A stretch of DNA of 64,000 nt from Lytechinus pictus (Eukaryota > Echinodermata > Echinoidea > Temnopleuroida > Toxopneustidae): the NCBI RefSeq assembly GCF_037042905.1, contig NC_087259.1, positions 18,765,501 through 18,829,500 of the forward strand. The letters are read 5' to 3'. The position numbers and the translations under genes are program-made. A model generated the notes under the pieces. It had not been told where the DNA came from and ran no database searches. It saw only the letters and a program-made list of their open reading frames with translations. Positions 35,490 to 48,600 of this stretch are shown here, one piece after another. Numbering within the stretch: position 1 is the first letter of the stretch; each line of letters starts with the position of its first letter.

Positions 35490-35795
35490 CTATTGAAAAA
35501 ATAAACATGAGTTTGGCCGCCGCCCCCCCCCCCATGTGAAACATGAATCGGCGCCCCAAATGTCAAACATGATTTTCGCGCTCCATGTAAAACATGAGTT
35601 TGGCGCCCCCATGTGAAGCATGAATTTGGCACCCCCATGTAAAGCATGAGTTTGCCCCCCCCCCCCATGTGAATGAATTTTGCGCCCCCATGTGAAACAT
35701 GAGTTTGGCGCCCCGCCCCATGTAAATCATGAATTTAGCGCCCCGGTCGAACATCAAATTGCATGGCGCACCCAAGGTAACCATCAAATTGGTGC
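35490..35795. repeat. Tandem repeat of about 27-33 bp ('catgtgaaacatgagtttggcgcccc')
   Basis: About ten imperfect units with the shared core 'cccatgtgaagcatgaattt' and 'ggcgcccc'. Unit length varies through poly-C runs. ORFs across it (for example 35420-35668 and 35563-35877 on the minus strand) are made of the repeat. Confidence 0.9.
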
Positions 35796-35819
35796 TCCCT
35801 CCCTGTTTGCTCTTACATT

Positions 35820-36020
35820 TTTTACCCTCTCTCTCTTCTCTTAATTGTCTCCTTTTCCCCCTTTTTTCTCTTTTCAACTTTTTCCTCCTTTTTCATTTTC
35901 TTTCTCTCCCTTTCCTCCTCTTTCTTCCCTTCTCCTACTTTTGCCCCTTTTTTGTCTTTCTCTTCCTCTTTCCCTCCTTTTTTCTCTCACTTTTCTTTTC
36001 CTCAGCTCTTTCCTTCCCCC
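35820..36020. repeat. Polypyrimidine tract
   Basis: About 200 bp, almost only C and T on the plus strand. Two overlapping Phe/Leu/Ser/Pro ORFs here are composition artefacts. Confidence 0.85.
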
Positions 36021-36099
36021 TTATGGCGCCTATAGGGCCTATTATAATACAGTTAACTGGCGGCACTGGCGGCCAACCTAATTAATTCGCCTACAGCTA

Positions 36100-37180
36100 C
36101 CCGGGGGCTGCCCCCTTCCCCCAGAACATGGGCATGTTCATAAATATGTTAAATTTATATTGACAGTTATGTGTAAATTTTATTGAAATCTAATTCGATC
36201 TGATTTGTTCATAGTAAATTTGTTATAGAAATCGTGCAGTTTTGCCCCGGGATTTTGCCATTATGAAATGGTGCCTGGATGGAGTCAACAGGCATCACAA
36301 CGGATGCCGCTCGAGATTGATATGCCTAGTCTAAAAACAATACTGCTGTGAAGCACTTCTTCATGATTTTTTCTAACGACAGAAAAATTCAAGCATAAAT
36401 ATATTGAATAATGAAAACATAATTAAAATTGGGTATTTGTCATACTAATCTTTTCGTTTTCAGTTAATATTTTGTAAGTTACACTAGAACATAACAGAAT
36501 CAAAACTGATTCAAAGACTAATTCTGAAGGAGGAATTGACAGTATAGTACCGCTGCTCTCGACTTGGGAAGAAAGCCGTGCCTGTGAGTTGAGTAATACC
36601 GGTATATGGTACGTGTTTTTGGTTTTTCCTGAGCATATCTTGGCAATTTTTTTGTTTTTTATGCATAGTATGGCATTATAATCTGTTCTTAAGTAATTTT
36701 GTGACATTTGATTGAACTGTTTTCTTCTGATATTTCCAACTCTGTCCCATTTCCTCTCCGGCCCGGTACGCTCTACGACTACGCCGACGGTACAGTGCAG
36801 GCCCGTCCTCGGGCTAGCCGTGGCCTAGTTCCGACTCGGGATCTCGTTAGATGGAGAGCTCTGAGCGGGGCTCTGACTAGCCAGGCGGCTTCTAGAGAGT
36901 AAAAATCATTTACTAACGTAAGGTTACTCTCAATCTCATACGAAGCCAGGACTTCTACCTCATAGACCTACACAAAGGAAGCCAAAACCTGAAACTTTCA
37001 CCCCCGAGATTTCTACTTTCCTTCTAAAATGAAAAGATCTAACGTTAGCTCGACTAAGTCTAAATCATGATGTACATGGGATAAAACTTCATTTCCGACA
37101 TTTCTACGCTCTCGTTGTTATTTTTGAAGAAGAATTCATCAAAAAAAATGAGAAAAATATCATGAAGAGACTTGCCCGAT
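36100..37180. other. Non-coding, with a GC-rich island at 36755-36900
   Basis: Mostly AT-rich. 36755-36900 stands out as GC-rich ('cccggtacgctctacgacta', 'gcgggg'). It is crossed by a short ORF but has no recognised domain. It could be part of a CpG-type promoter with the YY1-like site at 37187. Confidence 0.35.
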
Positions 37181-37186
37181 GTTTAC

Positions 37187-37198
37187 GCCGCCATCTTG
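37187..37198 (-). promoter_or_regulatory. YY1-like promoter motif
   Basis: GCCGCCATCTTG (minus strand CAAGATGGCGGC) is a full match to the known YY1 consensus, which is often found just downstream of transcription starts and reads in the direction of transcription. Here that direction would be leftward. A GC-rich inverted repeat CCCCAACGTT...AACGTTGGGG follows at 37214-37252. It could be the promoter of a leftward transcript or a divergent promoter shared with WDR31, whose 5' end is not located. Confidence 0.4.
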
Positions 37199-37961
37199 TT
37201 TCTTATAGTACTTCCCCAACGTTCCGCGACGCTCGCGTCCGTAACGTTGGGGATATATGGTATATATGGTATATTATATAGGAATTTTCCTCACCTCTGG
37301 GGAGTGGGCCCGTTTCATAAAGAACTTGCAACTGTTGTATATTTGTCTTATTTCTTGAATATATCACAGCCACCACATGCAAAATTTTGCTTATTTAATT
37401 GCCTTTTATTTGTGAAAGGATGTCTTCATTCCTTCTTGCCTTTTGCTCACAATGGGACTGTTGAATATATTTTTCGGATCAGAGAGCAAAATGATTCATG
37501 ACTACGCAGAATTTTTTTTTGGGGGGGGCAAGACACATAGGCCCTACAAATTATTTAAGAAACTCGAAAGTGAGGGAGCGAAGCAATTGAGCTTCTCTTG
37601 AGGGTGCTTTTGAATTTTCAAACATGAAATTAAAGGATTTTGTGGACACTTGGTAAATTCTATTGAAATTGTCATTACAAAAATGTAGGTTTTCAAAAAT
37701 TTTCGCAGGGCGACTGCCCCACCCCCCTACTGCGTACGGCCATGATATTGATAATTATCGTTGTGAATATTTATTTTTTGTTAATCTCTTCATGCAGTCA
37801 TGATCTTTATTTTTTTAGTCCGTGTTCATGAAATTTTAAAACCAAATTCATTTTTTTTTCAATGGAAGTTCATATTAATATCAAGTAATGTTGGGGATTC
37901 AGAGGGAAAATTGGATAGGGTAATTTGGGTTACAAACTTACGATGAGGGTGTAACACAAGG

Positions 37962-38547
37962 TTTAAAGGTCAAGTCCATCCCAGGAAAATGCTGATTTGA
38001 ATAAATAGAGAAAAATCAAACTAGCATAATGCTGAAAATTTCATCAAAATCGGATGTAAAATAAGAAAGTTATGACACTTTAAAGTTTCGCTATTTTTCT
38101 CACAACAGTGATAATGCAAAACTAGGTGAGTCAGTCGATGATGTCCACCACTCACTATTTTTTTAATTTTAATTGTTTGAATTATACAATATTTCATTTT
38201 TCATAAATTTGACAAGGACCAACTTTACTGAACCATATAGTATTAAATAATGCTAATTCCACATGTTCAGGGAGGAATTAATCGTATCACTTGACAATGA
38301 GGAGAGAATTTGAATATTTCATATAATAAAATACAAAAGAAATAGTGAGTGGATGACGTCATCGTCTCCTCATTTGCATACCAGCCAGGATGTGCATTAT
38401 AACCGTTTCGTGAAATTAAGCGAAACTTTAAAATGTCATAACTTTCTTATTTTACATCCGATTTTGATGAAATTTTCAGTGTTATGTTTGTTGGATTTTC
38501 TCTTTTTATTCAATTCAACTTTTTGTTGGGGTGGACTTGTCCTTTAA
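37962..38547. mobile_element. Foldback MITE, 'TTTAAAGGWCAAGTCCA' family, copy 1
   Basis: The inverted ends are 'tttaaaggtcaagtccatcc' and 'ggtggacttgtcctttaa'. Sub-terminal 'atttcatcaaaatcggatgt' and its complement, plus 'aactttcttattttacatcc', are shared. Copies of the family are at 45222-45842 and, in a more diverged form, 59095-60588. Confidence 0.88.
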
Positions 38548-38639
38548 GGTTTGTTCTCTCCCCTCACCACCCCCCCCCCACTACTTCCCACTCCTACCCC
38601 CACTGCTCACCCAATACCTTTGCTCTTGCTTCAATGTAT

Positions 38640-39530
38640 TGTTGAAATAGATTTTGAATAAATTAATGAATCAACAGGGTCAGGCAAGTATAAGAACATA
38701 TTACAATTGACGGGTAAATAAATGAAGAAATGAATGAATGAATAAATAGTAGGATATGGATAAAGAAAATAAGTAAAGGAATGATAATAATTAGAATGAA
38801 TAAAAGGTACATGCAGAATAATAAACTGAATGAATAGAAACAAACATTCACATTATTTTGTTGGGAGGGATTATCAACGATGCCGATGGGCTGATGCTTA
38901 TCTAATCAAATGCACAATATTCCATTTGAACAAACTGAAAGTTGTGCGAAATTATAGATTCATACAATATCCTACATAATCCATGCAGACTTAGGTCATT
39001 TTGGATTCACCTCCATGCATGCCGTACAGCTCAATTACACCCCTCAACCATACATAGAAACTAACGCGCGGGACACCGCAAGCAGATGACGCTCGTGCAT
39101 AGGGTAGTGTACATTACGCATTGAAACTCTGCACAGAAAGGCCTTGCAATTGAATGTGAGAAAATGTATAACTTTTAAAGAAAAATCCTAGGATCGAATC
39201 GAGATTTTATAGAGAAATAGTACCTCAATTTGGTGACATAAATTTCTGATCTGCCAAAATTATGGTTTTGAAGAGAAAAATCATAACTTTGGAGATATTT
39301 TTCTTGTGTTAATAAAAAGTCTTTCAAAACCTGGAAGTTGAATTAAAATGCTTCCCGAAAGATTGTTTTGTTGAAATGAACGTTGTTACTTATCAATCAT
39401 TATTATCGTTCTTAAGCTTTATGGAATGGCTCCCTGGCATTTATCTTTAAGGATAAATTTCAGATCCATCTTCATCTGTGTTTATTGATGTGTGTAGTTG
39501 ATAAAACTGTTTTATTTTTTCTTAAATATA
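38640..39530. other. Non-coding upstream of WDR31 exon 1
   Basis: It includes an A-rich '(aatgaat)n'-like stretch at 38660-38830. No gene was recognised; it may contain part of a WDR31 5'UTR intron, since an acceptor (ATATAG) sits at 39531. Confidence 0.4.
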
Positions 39531-39625
39531 GGTCCATCCAGCACATGGCACTCTTATTGAGTTTGCTCTGCTAGCTCCCTCTAACATACAATTATTCAGG
39601 TTGTACATCATTGTATAATGATACC

Positions 39626-42600
39626 ATGGGATTAAGACAGAGCAAATCTAAAACCAATTCTACCAAGTCTGCAAAATACATGTAAGTGATATTTCTTTGT
39701 TTTTCTTTTGAGATGGGTGATTATGTTGATTTACAGTTGTGCAATGGACGATCATTCTGAGGTGTTGGATTATTGTTTTAGTGGCCCAAAGATGGAGTAG
39801 TGTGTGTGAAGCGCTTTGTAACTGAAAGGAAAATGCCTTATGACCAAATGACCATTGAACTGGATTGTATTTCAAAGTTGTTTTATGATGTTGTTCCCAT
39901 GTTCAATTGTAAATGCGAAAAATTTATTAAGAATGAAAAAAAAATCAGTGAAGGACATCCACAGATATCCAGGTAACGGAAACACTTCCTCAATTCGTTT
40001 AACATATGATGTTTGATAAACTTTACATTGCCAGGCCCAGGCGAAAAAATATCTACAATTTACAGGACTATTTTTTTTAACTTATGTTGAATTCGGAATA
40101 AATTTACAATTGCTATTGAATTTAACAACAATTTTCAGATACTTTTTTTGCAATTTTTTAAGGCTAAATTTGGGGGCAAATCGCCTTTGTCATTATGGAT
40201 CATGATGATCACAATGTTGACTAGGTGAAAGCTTTGATACAGAAGTCAATGTTACGTGATCAATGACATAAGAATACTGAAAAATACAACTTGGCAGCTC
40301 TGTCAATGATTGAATTTCTTGATCATGGACTGTACTGTAGGTCATCTAGTCCTGAGCCAGCATCAGATGGAGTGAAACGCTATGATCCCATTCACACGGA
40401 TGCGGTCTTGTCAGTTGGTCGCCTTGGCAACAATCAGTTCTTGTCAGCTGGAGCAGATCAGGTCTGTAGAGATTGTAAAGTATGGCCCGTAATCTGAAGT
40501 CAGGTTTAACTTAAACCACGGTTTAACTCTGTGCTAAAATTATGGGGTGCCAAAATTTCAAAAATTATGTTTATATTGTATATTTCTTATGTTTACTATT
40601 TTGTTTCCTTTTGCTTTCATAATGAAGAAAAATACTTCAGTTATCATTCCTAGACAATTTTGAACAATTTGAGTGTCAAATTAGTTAATAAAGTGGATTT
40701 GTACTGTTTGGGATTTGTGCCTCAATTGGCTATCCATAGTTAAACCAAAACTTTAAACCACGGTTTAATTTAAATCCGAGTTTAGAATACGGGCCTATGT
40801 GTTGAATGAAGGGGGTCTGTTCAATTTTCAGAATGTGAAGTACATTTACATACAACACATGTTTGATAAAGTAGGTTTGAGAGGAATAGCTCAGATAGTT
40901 TAGAAAGTATTTGAAAATTTGTGGATTTGTAGTTACCACCAGCCAAATGTCTGACGATTGCAAGACCCCTCAAACTTATTGATCTGTTTCCTTTAATTTT
41001 CACATCCTCCTTTTCCTTAAATACATTTCCTTTCTCTTTTCATTCTCTTTATTGTCTTCTCTGTGTCCTCCCTCCCCCTTTCTCCCTTTATCCATATTTG
41101 AAAAAAAAAAATTTATATGCCTTCCATTGTCTCTTTCCTTCTATTCCATTATCTTTCCTTCTATCCCCTTATCTTTCCTTCTCCTTCCTCCCGTTTTCCT
41201 TTTCATGTTTCTCTTTAATTCTTCTTTCTTGTCTTTTTATTATTTCCTCTGTTCGTTTCCCCTGTCGTTTGTCCTTGTTTTCCCCTTTCATCCTATCTAC
41301 CTATGTTACTCTTCAATCTCCTGTCTTCATCTTTTCCATCTCCTTTCTATTCTTGATTGTTCTTCTTTCCTCCTCCTTGTACTTCCCTCTTAGGCTCTTT
41401 TCTCTTCCCATTTCTTACCCTCTCACTTCTCCTTGGGTTTTTCCATCTCCTTCTACCTAATTCACTTGCTATTGCTCTTCTCTTTTAAAATCTCTTTGAA
41501 GAGTAACATTTCTTTTGGCTCATGGTCACGAGCAGTTTTGCATGTGTCAATAATTAATTTCTTTTCTTTCCTCCACTAGACCATTGTATCCTACAACTGG
41601 CAAGAAGGGAGACCATTGCAGAAATGGACAGGGCATAGCAGAGATGTGACGAAGGTAATTTCTCATTACATCCCATCATATCACAATGCAAAGATATATG
41701 TGGCATGCACCCATTGAAGATGATTGTGAGTCTGAACCACCGGGGCTGTGTAAAACAACGGGTTGCGATCAATCACTGAATATCGACAACCAATCAAGAT
41801 TATTGTTACATGCATACTTTGTTCAAAACACTGACCAGGAGCCAATCAGTAGTGTTCTTTCATATTTTATATCCATCACAAACCTCTGTGTTACAGGGCC
41901 TGGGATGCTGACCTGTCAGCTGCTGCTTGCCAGGCAATGGGTCAGATGAATGTATTTATTTGCAATAGATGATTCAATAGCATACTACCATTGCATTAAA
42001 GATTCATCCAGTAGGCATTTATAACTCATGTCTGTCGCAGGGCATTGAATTGGTGAACACACATGCTCTGACCAATTGGGCACCTCTTAAATCGAGCATA
42101 CTGTGCGTAGAATTTCATTTTGTTTGTTGCATTTTAATACGGTCAATGACTTTGTCTAAATTTTCTGTCACTTGCCAATGATATAAGTAACCATAAGGGT
42201 TTTTTTTGATTGGCTAGGAACAAATGATTTTAGCATTTGCTGTTGGTAGCAAGCTGTACATGTAGGAAACAAGATGTTGTGTCATAAAGATGATTGGAAG
42301 TTATGACATTATGCATGACTTTTGACGCTTTTTCATGCCTTATCCGATTATCAATAATTCATATTCTCATCAGCTTGAGTTAAATTCTGATCTTTTTGGA
42401 TTGACATATTCAGTGTAATCAAGTACTATTAGCTGAATGGAAGATCGTTTATAATTTGTCAAATTTTTATGATAATTGTACAAAGTTCATTCTCATGTTC
42501 AATTCAATTCAACTTATTTCCACAATTAAAAATTATTGACGTAAAATAAATATATTTTACATGTGGATGGGCCGAAGTGAGCACAACTGCTTACATAACT

Positions 42601-45600
42601 TGGCCCGTACTGATAGCAAAAATCATATTAGAATTAGCACGAAAATTATATCAATACAAGCATAAGATAAGTAAGAATAATATCCAAGAGGGGGTAAAGA
42701 CTTATCAGTACGAAAGGAAAGCCATTTATATGTTTGGTCCTGGAGACATGCATGGGAAAATCTGGAGTCTTGATCTAGCACAAGAAAGGGTCACCAGTCA
42801 TTTGTTAACGCATGCGTAACCTATGACTTGTTCGACTCTCACTACAGGTTACTTATTCTCCGACCTTGGGTCATGTATTCAGTGGATCAAGGGACAAGAC
42901 TGCCAAGATGTGGGCTGTAGAGGGCGCCACAGGCACCATGGTCAAGGAGGCTGTTCTTTCATTTGTGGGCCATAATCTAGTGGTCAACGGGCTTGCTGTA
43001 GGTATGTGGTAAGCTTCTTTTCATTCAAGCTACATGTAGGAACCAAAAGGACTTATGATTGTTATAACTTTGCCATTATAACAGTAACAGGGCTCTGCAG
43101 CCAATCAAAATCTAGGTTTCTGTGGCTAATGGCAATTTTACAATGATTGTAAATCTGTATGAAACGGCCCAAGAACATGTCTGTGTATTGAACTTAGGCT
43201 AGTTTGAATGGGTTTTTCTTGCTTGGACAATTGCTTTGTTCTAATTAAAAGCTAATATAATTCCATGAGGTCTTACTGTATTTTGTGTATGACCAGTATG
43301 TTCATAATAATAATAATAATAATAATACATCGGATTTATATAGCGCCTTTTCCATTTTAATTAGATGCTCAAGCTGCTAAGAAAACAGCAAAATAAAAAA
43401 GTAAAGATAAGTACAAGAAAAGGCACATTACAATAGAGGAAATAATGTCTGTCTTCAAACCTATTACCTGCTGGTGAACAAATGCAATTTTAGGCTGCCC
43501 TTAAGCAGATGTTGCAGAGTTCGAGTTCTTCAGCTCCTGTGGTAGTGAATTCCACAGTGCTGGTCTGGCATTACCAAAGGCTCGATCGCCTTAGGATTTT
43601 TTGGATAGTGGAAGATGTAAAAGACTTGATGTACCATTTTGTCAAATTTTTCATTATCTAATATCCAACTTGGCTAACTCGTTTAATATTTAGTACTTGA
43701 GCCAAATTTTCTTTATGGCTAAGTAAGATTTTAGACAAGTGGTTTTAGAGTATGTACAAACATTTGTAATATTCACAGCAAGCATTTCTAAGAAGGACAT
43801 TTCTCAGTGTAGATAAAAGTCAATCTTGTTTTTCCTGATACGCATGAACTTGATTCATCTGTCAGAATTTATAATTATATTAAGTGCATGTACCTACTTA
43901 AAATGTCTGTGACGTAATTGTAATTTTCTTATTTTCAACCTTTGAATTGAAAAAAAAGTGGATGTGTCAAGAAGATTGTGCACAGGAGGGAGGGATAACT
44001 CGGTCAGATTGTGGGACACAGAGACTGGTGGGTGCATCAAAGAGGTCACAACCTCACGCAATCTAGTAACACACATGGTGACAATACCCAGAACAGAGAT
44101 GGTCATACAGTCCAGTGAAGACAAGTCAATCAGGTGAGAAAATGGATTTTCAAACTTTGTCTTTTTTACATATCTTTTAGAAAGCATGTGTCTGCAATGC
44201 TTCATAGAGTTGTTCATGAAATCATGCATGGCTACTTTCAAGTTAAATATAGAAAACTTCCAAATTGGTTTGTCTTTGATTTTTTGCCATAACAATAAAG
44301 AAAGGAGTTTTTTTCAGCAATTATCAAATTCCCTTATATAAATGTAATTAAAATAAACAGATTATTAAAAAAAATACAACTTATCTGTGTATTTCAACTC
44401 ATTCAAAAAGTTTACAGTTGTAATTCATTTCATTTAGTTTGTTAATTCATTTTTGTTTCGTCAATAATGAAGCCTGTTTTGCTTCCATATTCAACTGCCA
44501 AAATCAGGTTATTTTGAAAGTGAATAAAATGGGGGGGGGGGGGGGCTATCATTGTCCCCCCTCCCCCCCCCCCCCAACGTTTCGGGCCATTATTCAGATA
44601 TGTAGGCCTACATATTGTATGATATTTTTTCTTTTGGCATTCAATGTGACAATGCCAATGCAAAAATGGCTCAATATTTTCAATCTAATTGGTCTGCTTT
44701 TTGGATTAAGGATTAATAACAGCTCAAAAAACAGAAATACTTAAGCAATTCTAAAACAAAAATATGCTTTCTAAAGAGGCAAAATCTCAAGTGTAATTGA
44801 GTGTCTTATTTGCGTGTAATTAGCATTATTCATAAGTTGTATTGAGTAGAAAATAAATTAACTATTAAATATTTTATAATGTAAGGAATATGTGTACTGG
44901 ATTTAAGTGTAATTAAGTGGTCTAAAAGTTGTTACATTTTGAAACCATAATGATTGTTTTTATTTGGTGCACCTTGATGAGTTTGTACAAATATTTTGTT
45001 TGATTGTGGTCTATGTAGAATGTGGGACACAAGAACACTTGAGGAGAGTGGTGTTACCAACAAGAAGAGCTATATACAGACATGTTGTGATGTCAGTTCG
45101 GATGGAAACTACTGCCTTTCTTGCAGCAACGGCTTCAGTGGCCAAGGCTGCGAAGCTTCGGTAAGTACCTGTCTTATGTTATGTAATGGATGATGATCCT
45201 TGCTAGAACAGCTTTTGTGGTTGTAAAGGACAAGTCCATTCCAAAAGAAAGTATAAATGATATTGATAATAAATAAAGTGAATAAGAAGAGAAAAGCCCA
45301 ACAAGCATAATACTGAAAATTTCATCGAAATCGGATGTAAAATAAGAAAGTTATGGCATTTTAAAGTTTTGCTTAAATTCACAGAACAGTTAAATGCACA
45401 TCCTGGTCGGTATGCAAATGAGCAGACGATGTCGTCACCCACTCACCATTTCTTTTGTATTTTATTGTGAGAAATATTCTAATTTCTCCTCATTGTCAAG
45501 TGAAACAAAGATTAATTCCTCATGAACATGTGGAATTATCATTGTTTAATACTATATGATTAAGTCAAGTTGGTCCTTATTGTCAAATCTGTAAAAAATG

Positions 45601-48600
45601 AATATTGTATAATTCAACCAATAAAAAACAAAAGAAAAAGTGAGTGAGGGACATCATTGGCTGTCTCATTTGCATGTCACTGAGTTGTGCATATCACTGT
45701 TTTGTGAAAAATAAGTGAAACTTTAAAATATCATAACTTTCTTATTTTACATCCAATTTTGATGAAATTTTCAGCATTATGCTAGTTTGATTTTCTCTAT
45801 TTATTCCAATCAACATTTTTCTGGGGTGGACTTGACCTTTAACAGTAAGTTCCTCTCTTGTAATGGGCAGCACTTTGGTTCCTATATCACAAGATCATGT
45901 AGTCTAAAGAAGGTTGAATAGGTCACGTTTTGCCTCAAAATTTTAGAACAAACAGCATTGTTTTTGTCAGGAAATCCCCTAAACATTGCTCACAAACATT
46001 TCAATTTGAACAGGAGCAACATGCACTGCATGTTTGCTCTAATATAGCTACAATAATCAGGATGATTATGTTTTGACATTCGAATTAGATAAATGATATA
46101 CAATTAGAACTCTCAGAATGATTGAATAAGCCAGGGAAAATGTTAATGAATTTTATGTATTTTAAGTCATTGTCAAAAATCTGAGAGAGAGAGAGAACAA
46201 AGTTGTTGTTTGTTTGTATATTTCACCCAATATTCCAATGATTAACACAGTGATAATTAAATTGTAAACTCTTGAGAATGGGATAACATCTTCTTTAAAG
46301 AATAATGTGTACCGGTAATTAAATTTATTCAAATTTTTTGTGATTTCAGAATCATTGTTATGTAGTTAAAGATCACCAAAAAAATAGTTTGCTTGTATGC
46401 CTGAATTTTTCCACATTGCGTGAAATACCTGGGGCCTGTTGCATTGAAGTTATTCGTATCTTTGCCATCCAACGGTAGCTACCATGGTAACAGTGTTCAA
46501 CAGCCAATCAAAATCCAGGAGGGTGCTTCACAAAGAAGAGTTAGGTGTGACTTAAGAGTCCTGCCTAAATGATGACGGGTACATATGAAACACGCAATCT
46601 CATTGATTAATATGCAGTAGTATGTGTCATCTTAGCATGGTTTGGCCAATGCGGTGATGCCTATTATACCGCAAGCAACTGGGAATTGAAATGCTCCTCT
46701 AAGTTCCACTTAACTCTGTGTGAAACACTGTCCAGGATTTAATGAAAGTTATCAACAGAGTTCCCAGCCCATCAGGGAAATCATTGAAAATTATTTTACT
46801 TTTTTCCAGTCAGGGAATTTGATAGAAAATACCTAAAATCAGGGGAAAATGCCTCAAATGAGGGAAGGGAGTTTTGATCAGCCCAAAAGTCGAAAGCACG
46901 GTAGTCAGTTCAACTCTGTTATATTTTGTTTCATATCAACCTCTTTCTGTATAAGGTGAGGAAAGAATGGCTGTTTGGGGAGAAGGGAGGCCATTACATG
47001 CCTGTGTAATAGTACCAACTTAGTTTTACATTATTGTCTTTATACTGAAAATACGGCAACAAAATCTTAGAAAACATGCGAACCTTAAATAATTATCAGG
47101 GAATTTTGAAACTTCATCAGGGAAAAATCAGGGAATTTTGATTTCTCAAAATGCTGGGAACTCTGTATCAATGGACAGCAAAGTTCCTATAATTGTGGCA
47201 TTTATGCAATGGTCCAGTAGTAAAATTCATCTCCCACTGTGTGCAACTACATCGCTGCTAGTATGTCCTGGGGCTAGTGGTATATTTTGGTTTGATAGGT
47301 TATGTGAGCTCATGCACAGTTCACTTACATCTCGTCTTGTGTTTGTATTATTCAAGAGTGTGAAAGTATTATATGATTCATTTTTCAGGAATAAAACTTC
47401 ACTTACTGTCCTACTTGATTATCTTGTCCATGCATATTACAGATCTGGGACTTGAGAAACTTGAAAGATCCTGTTCGAGAGTTCAAAGGTCACACGCAGA
47501 CGGCCAGCGGTTGCTGCTTCATACCACATTCTCATGGTTCCAATCCAGTGTTTGTCACATGTTCACACGATCAGACAGTCAAACTCTGGGATCAAGCTTC
47601 GGGAAGTAAGCATTTTTGTTTACACCCAAGAAATATGGTGGTCATTAAATTGGAAGGTCACCCTGGCAATGAAGGTGTTTTAATGACATCAGAAAAAGAA
47701 GTAGAGGAAAACATTTATGAAAATTTGAGGGAATTGTATCAAAGTATAAGAAAATTGTGCTTTTTTTAAGTTTTGAAATTGTGGCCTCTTATGCAAGCAG
47801 TTGTCCCATCGGGCATTTAATATAGATTCTATAACTCATTGATTTTGTTTGGCTTTTTGGTTTGATATTGCTCTATTATTTATCATTGAATAAGTGAATG
47901 AGAATTAATATTGTACATTGAAAAATAAATAGTATTTTGATTAATGTAAGAAGAGCAATTTTTGTCTCACCTGCATAGCAGAGTGAGACTATAGGCGCCG
48001 CTTTTCCGACGGCGGCGGCGGCGTCAACACCAAATCTTAACCTGAGGTTAAGTTTTTGAAATGACAGCATAACTTAGAAAGTATATGGACCTAGTTCATG
48101 AAACTTGGCCATAAGGTTAATCAAGAATTACTGAACATCCTGCCTGAGTTTCATGTCACATGACCAAGGTCAAAGGTCATTTAGGGTCAATGAACTTAGA
48201 CCATGTAGGGGGAATCAACATCAAAATCTTAACCTAAGGTTAAGTTTTTGAAATGTCATCATAACTTAGAAAATATATGGACCTAGTTCATGAAACTTAT
48301 ACATAAGGTTAATCAAGTATCATTATAGAATGGATGGGAAAATCCCTGCAATCTGATTGGTTGAGAGCTATGCAAGAATTTTTACTGGGCTGCATGAACG
48401 ATATCCCGATAATCAAAACGATATCCACTGTAAACAAGCTATCGTCCGAAAAGGTCATTGTGATGTCATCGCGCATGTACTGTTACGCTTGTTTACGTCA
48501 AAATTTTGAATTTTCGATCAAGGCAGAATGAATCAAATAAAGGATGCAAAATGATCTGTAAGTACAAATACGTTACCGTAATTGTCATAGGGATTAAAAC

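Noticed and set aside
35729-36085. Phe/Leu/Ser-rich ORFs, possibly membrane proteins
   Set aside because: Polypyrimidine composition alone gives these residues; the same happens at 41052-41460.
36708-36902. 64-codon ORF over the GC-rich island
   Set aside because: No homologous motif recognised and no splice context; the GC-rich part is better explained as promoter-like DNA.
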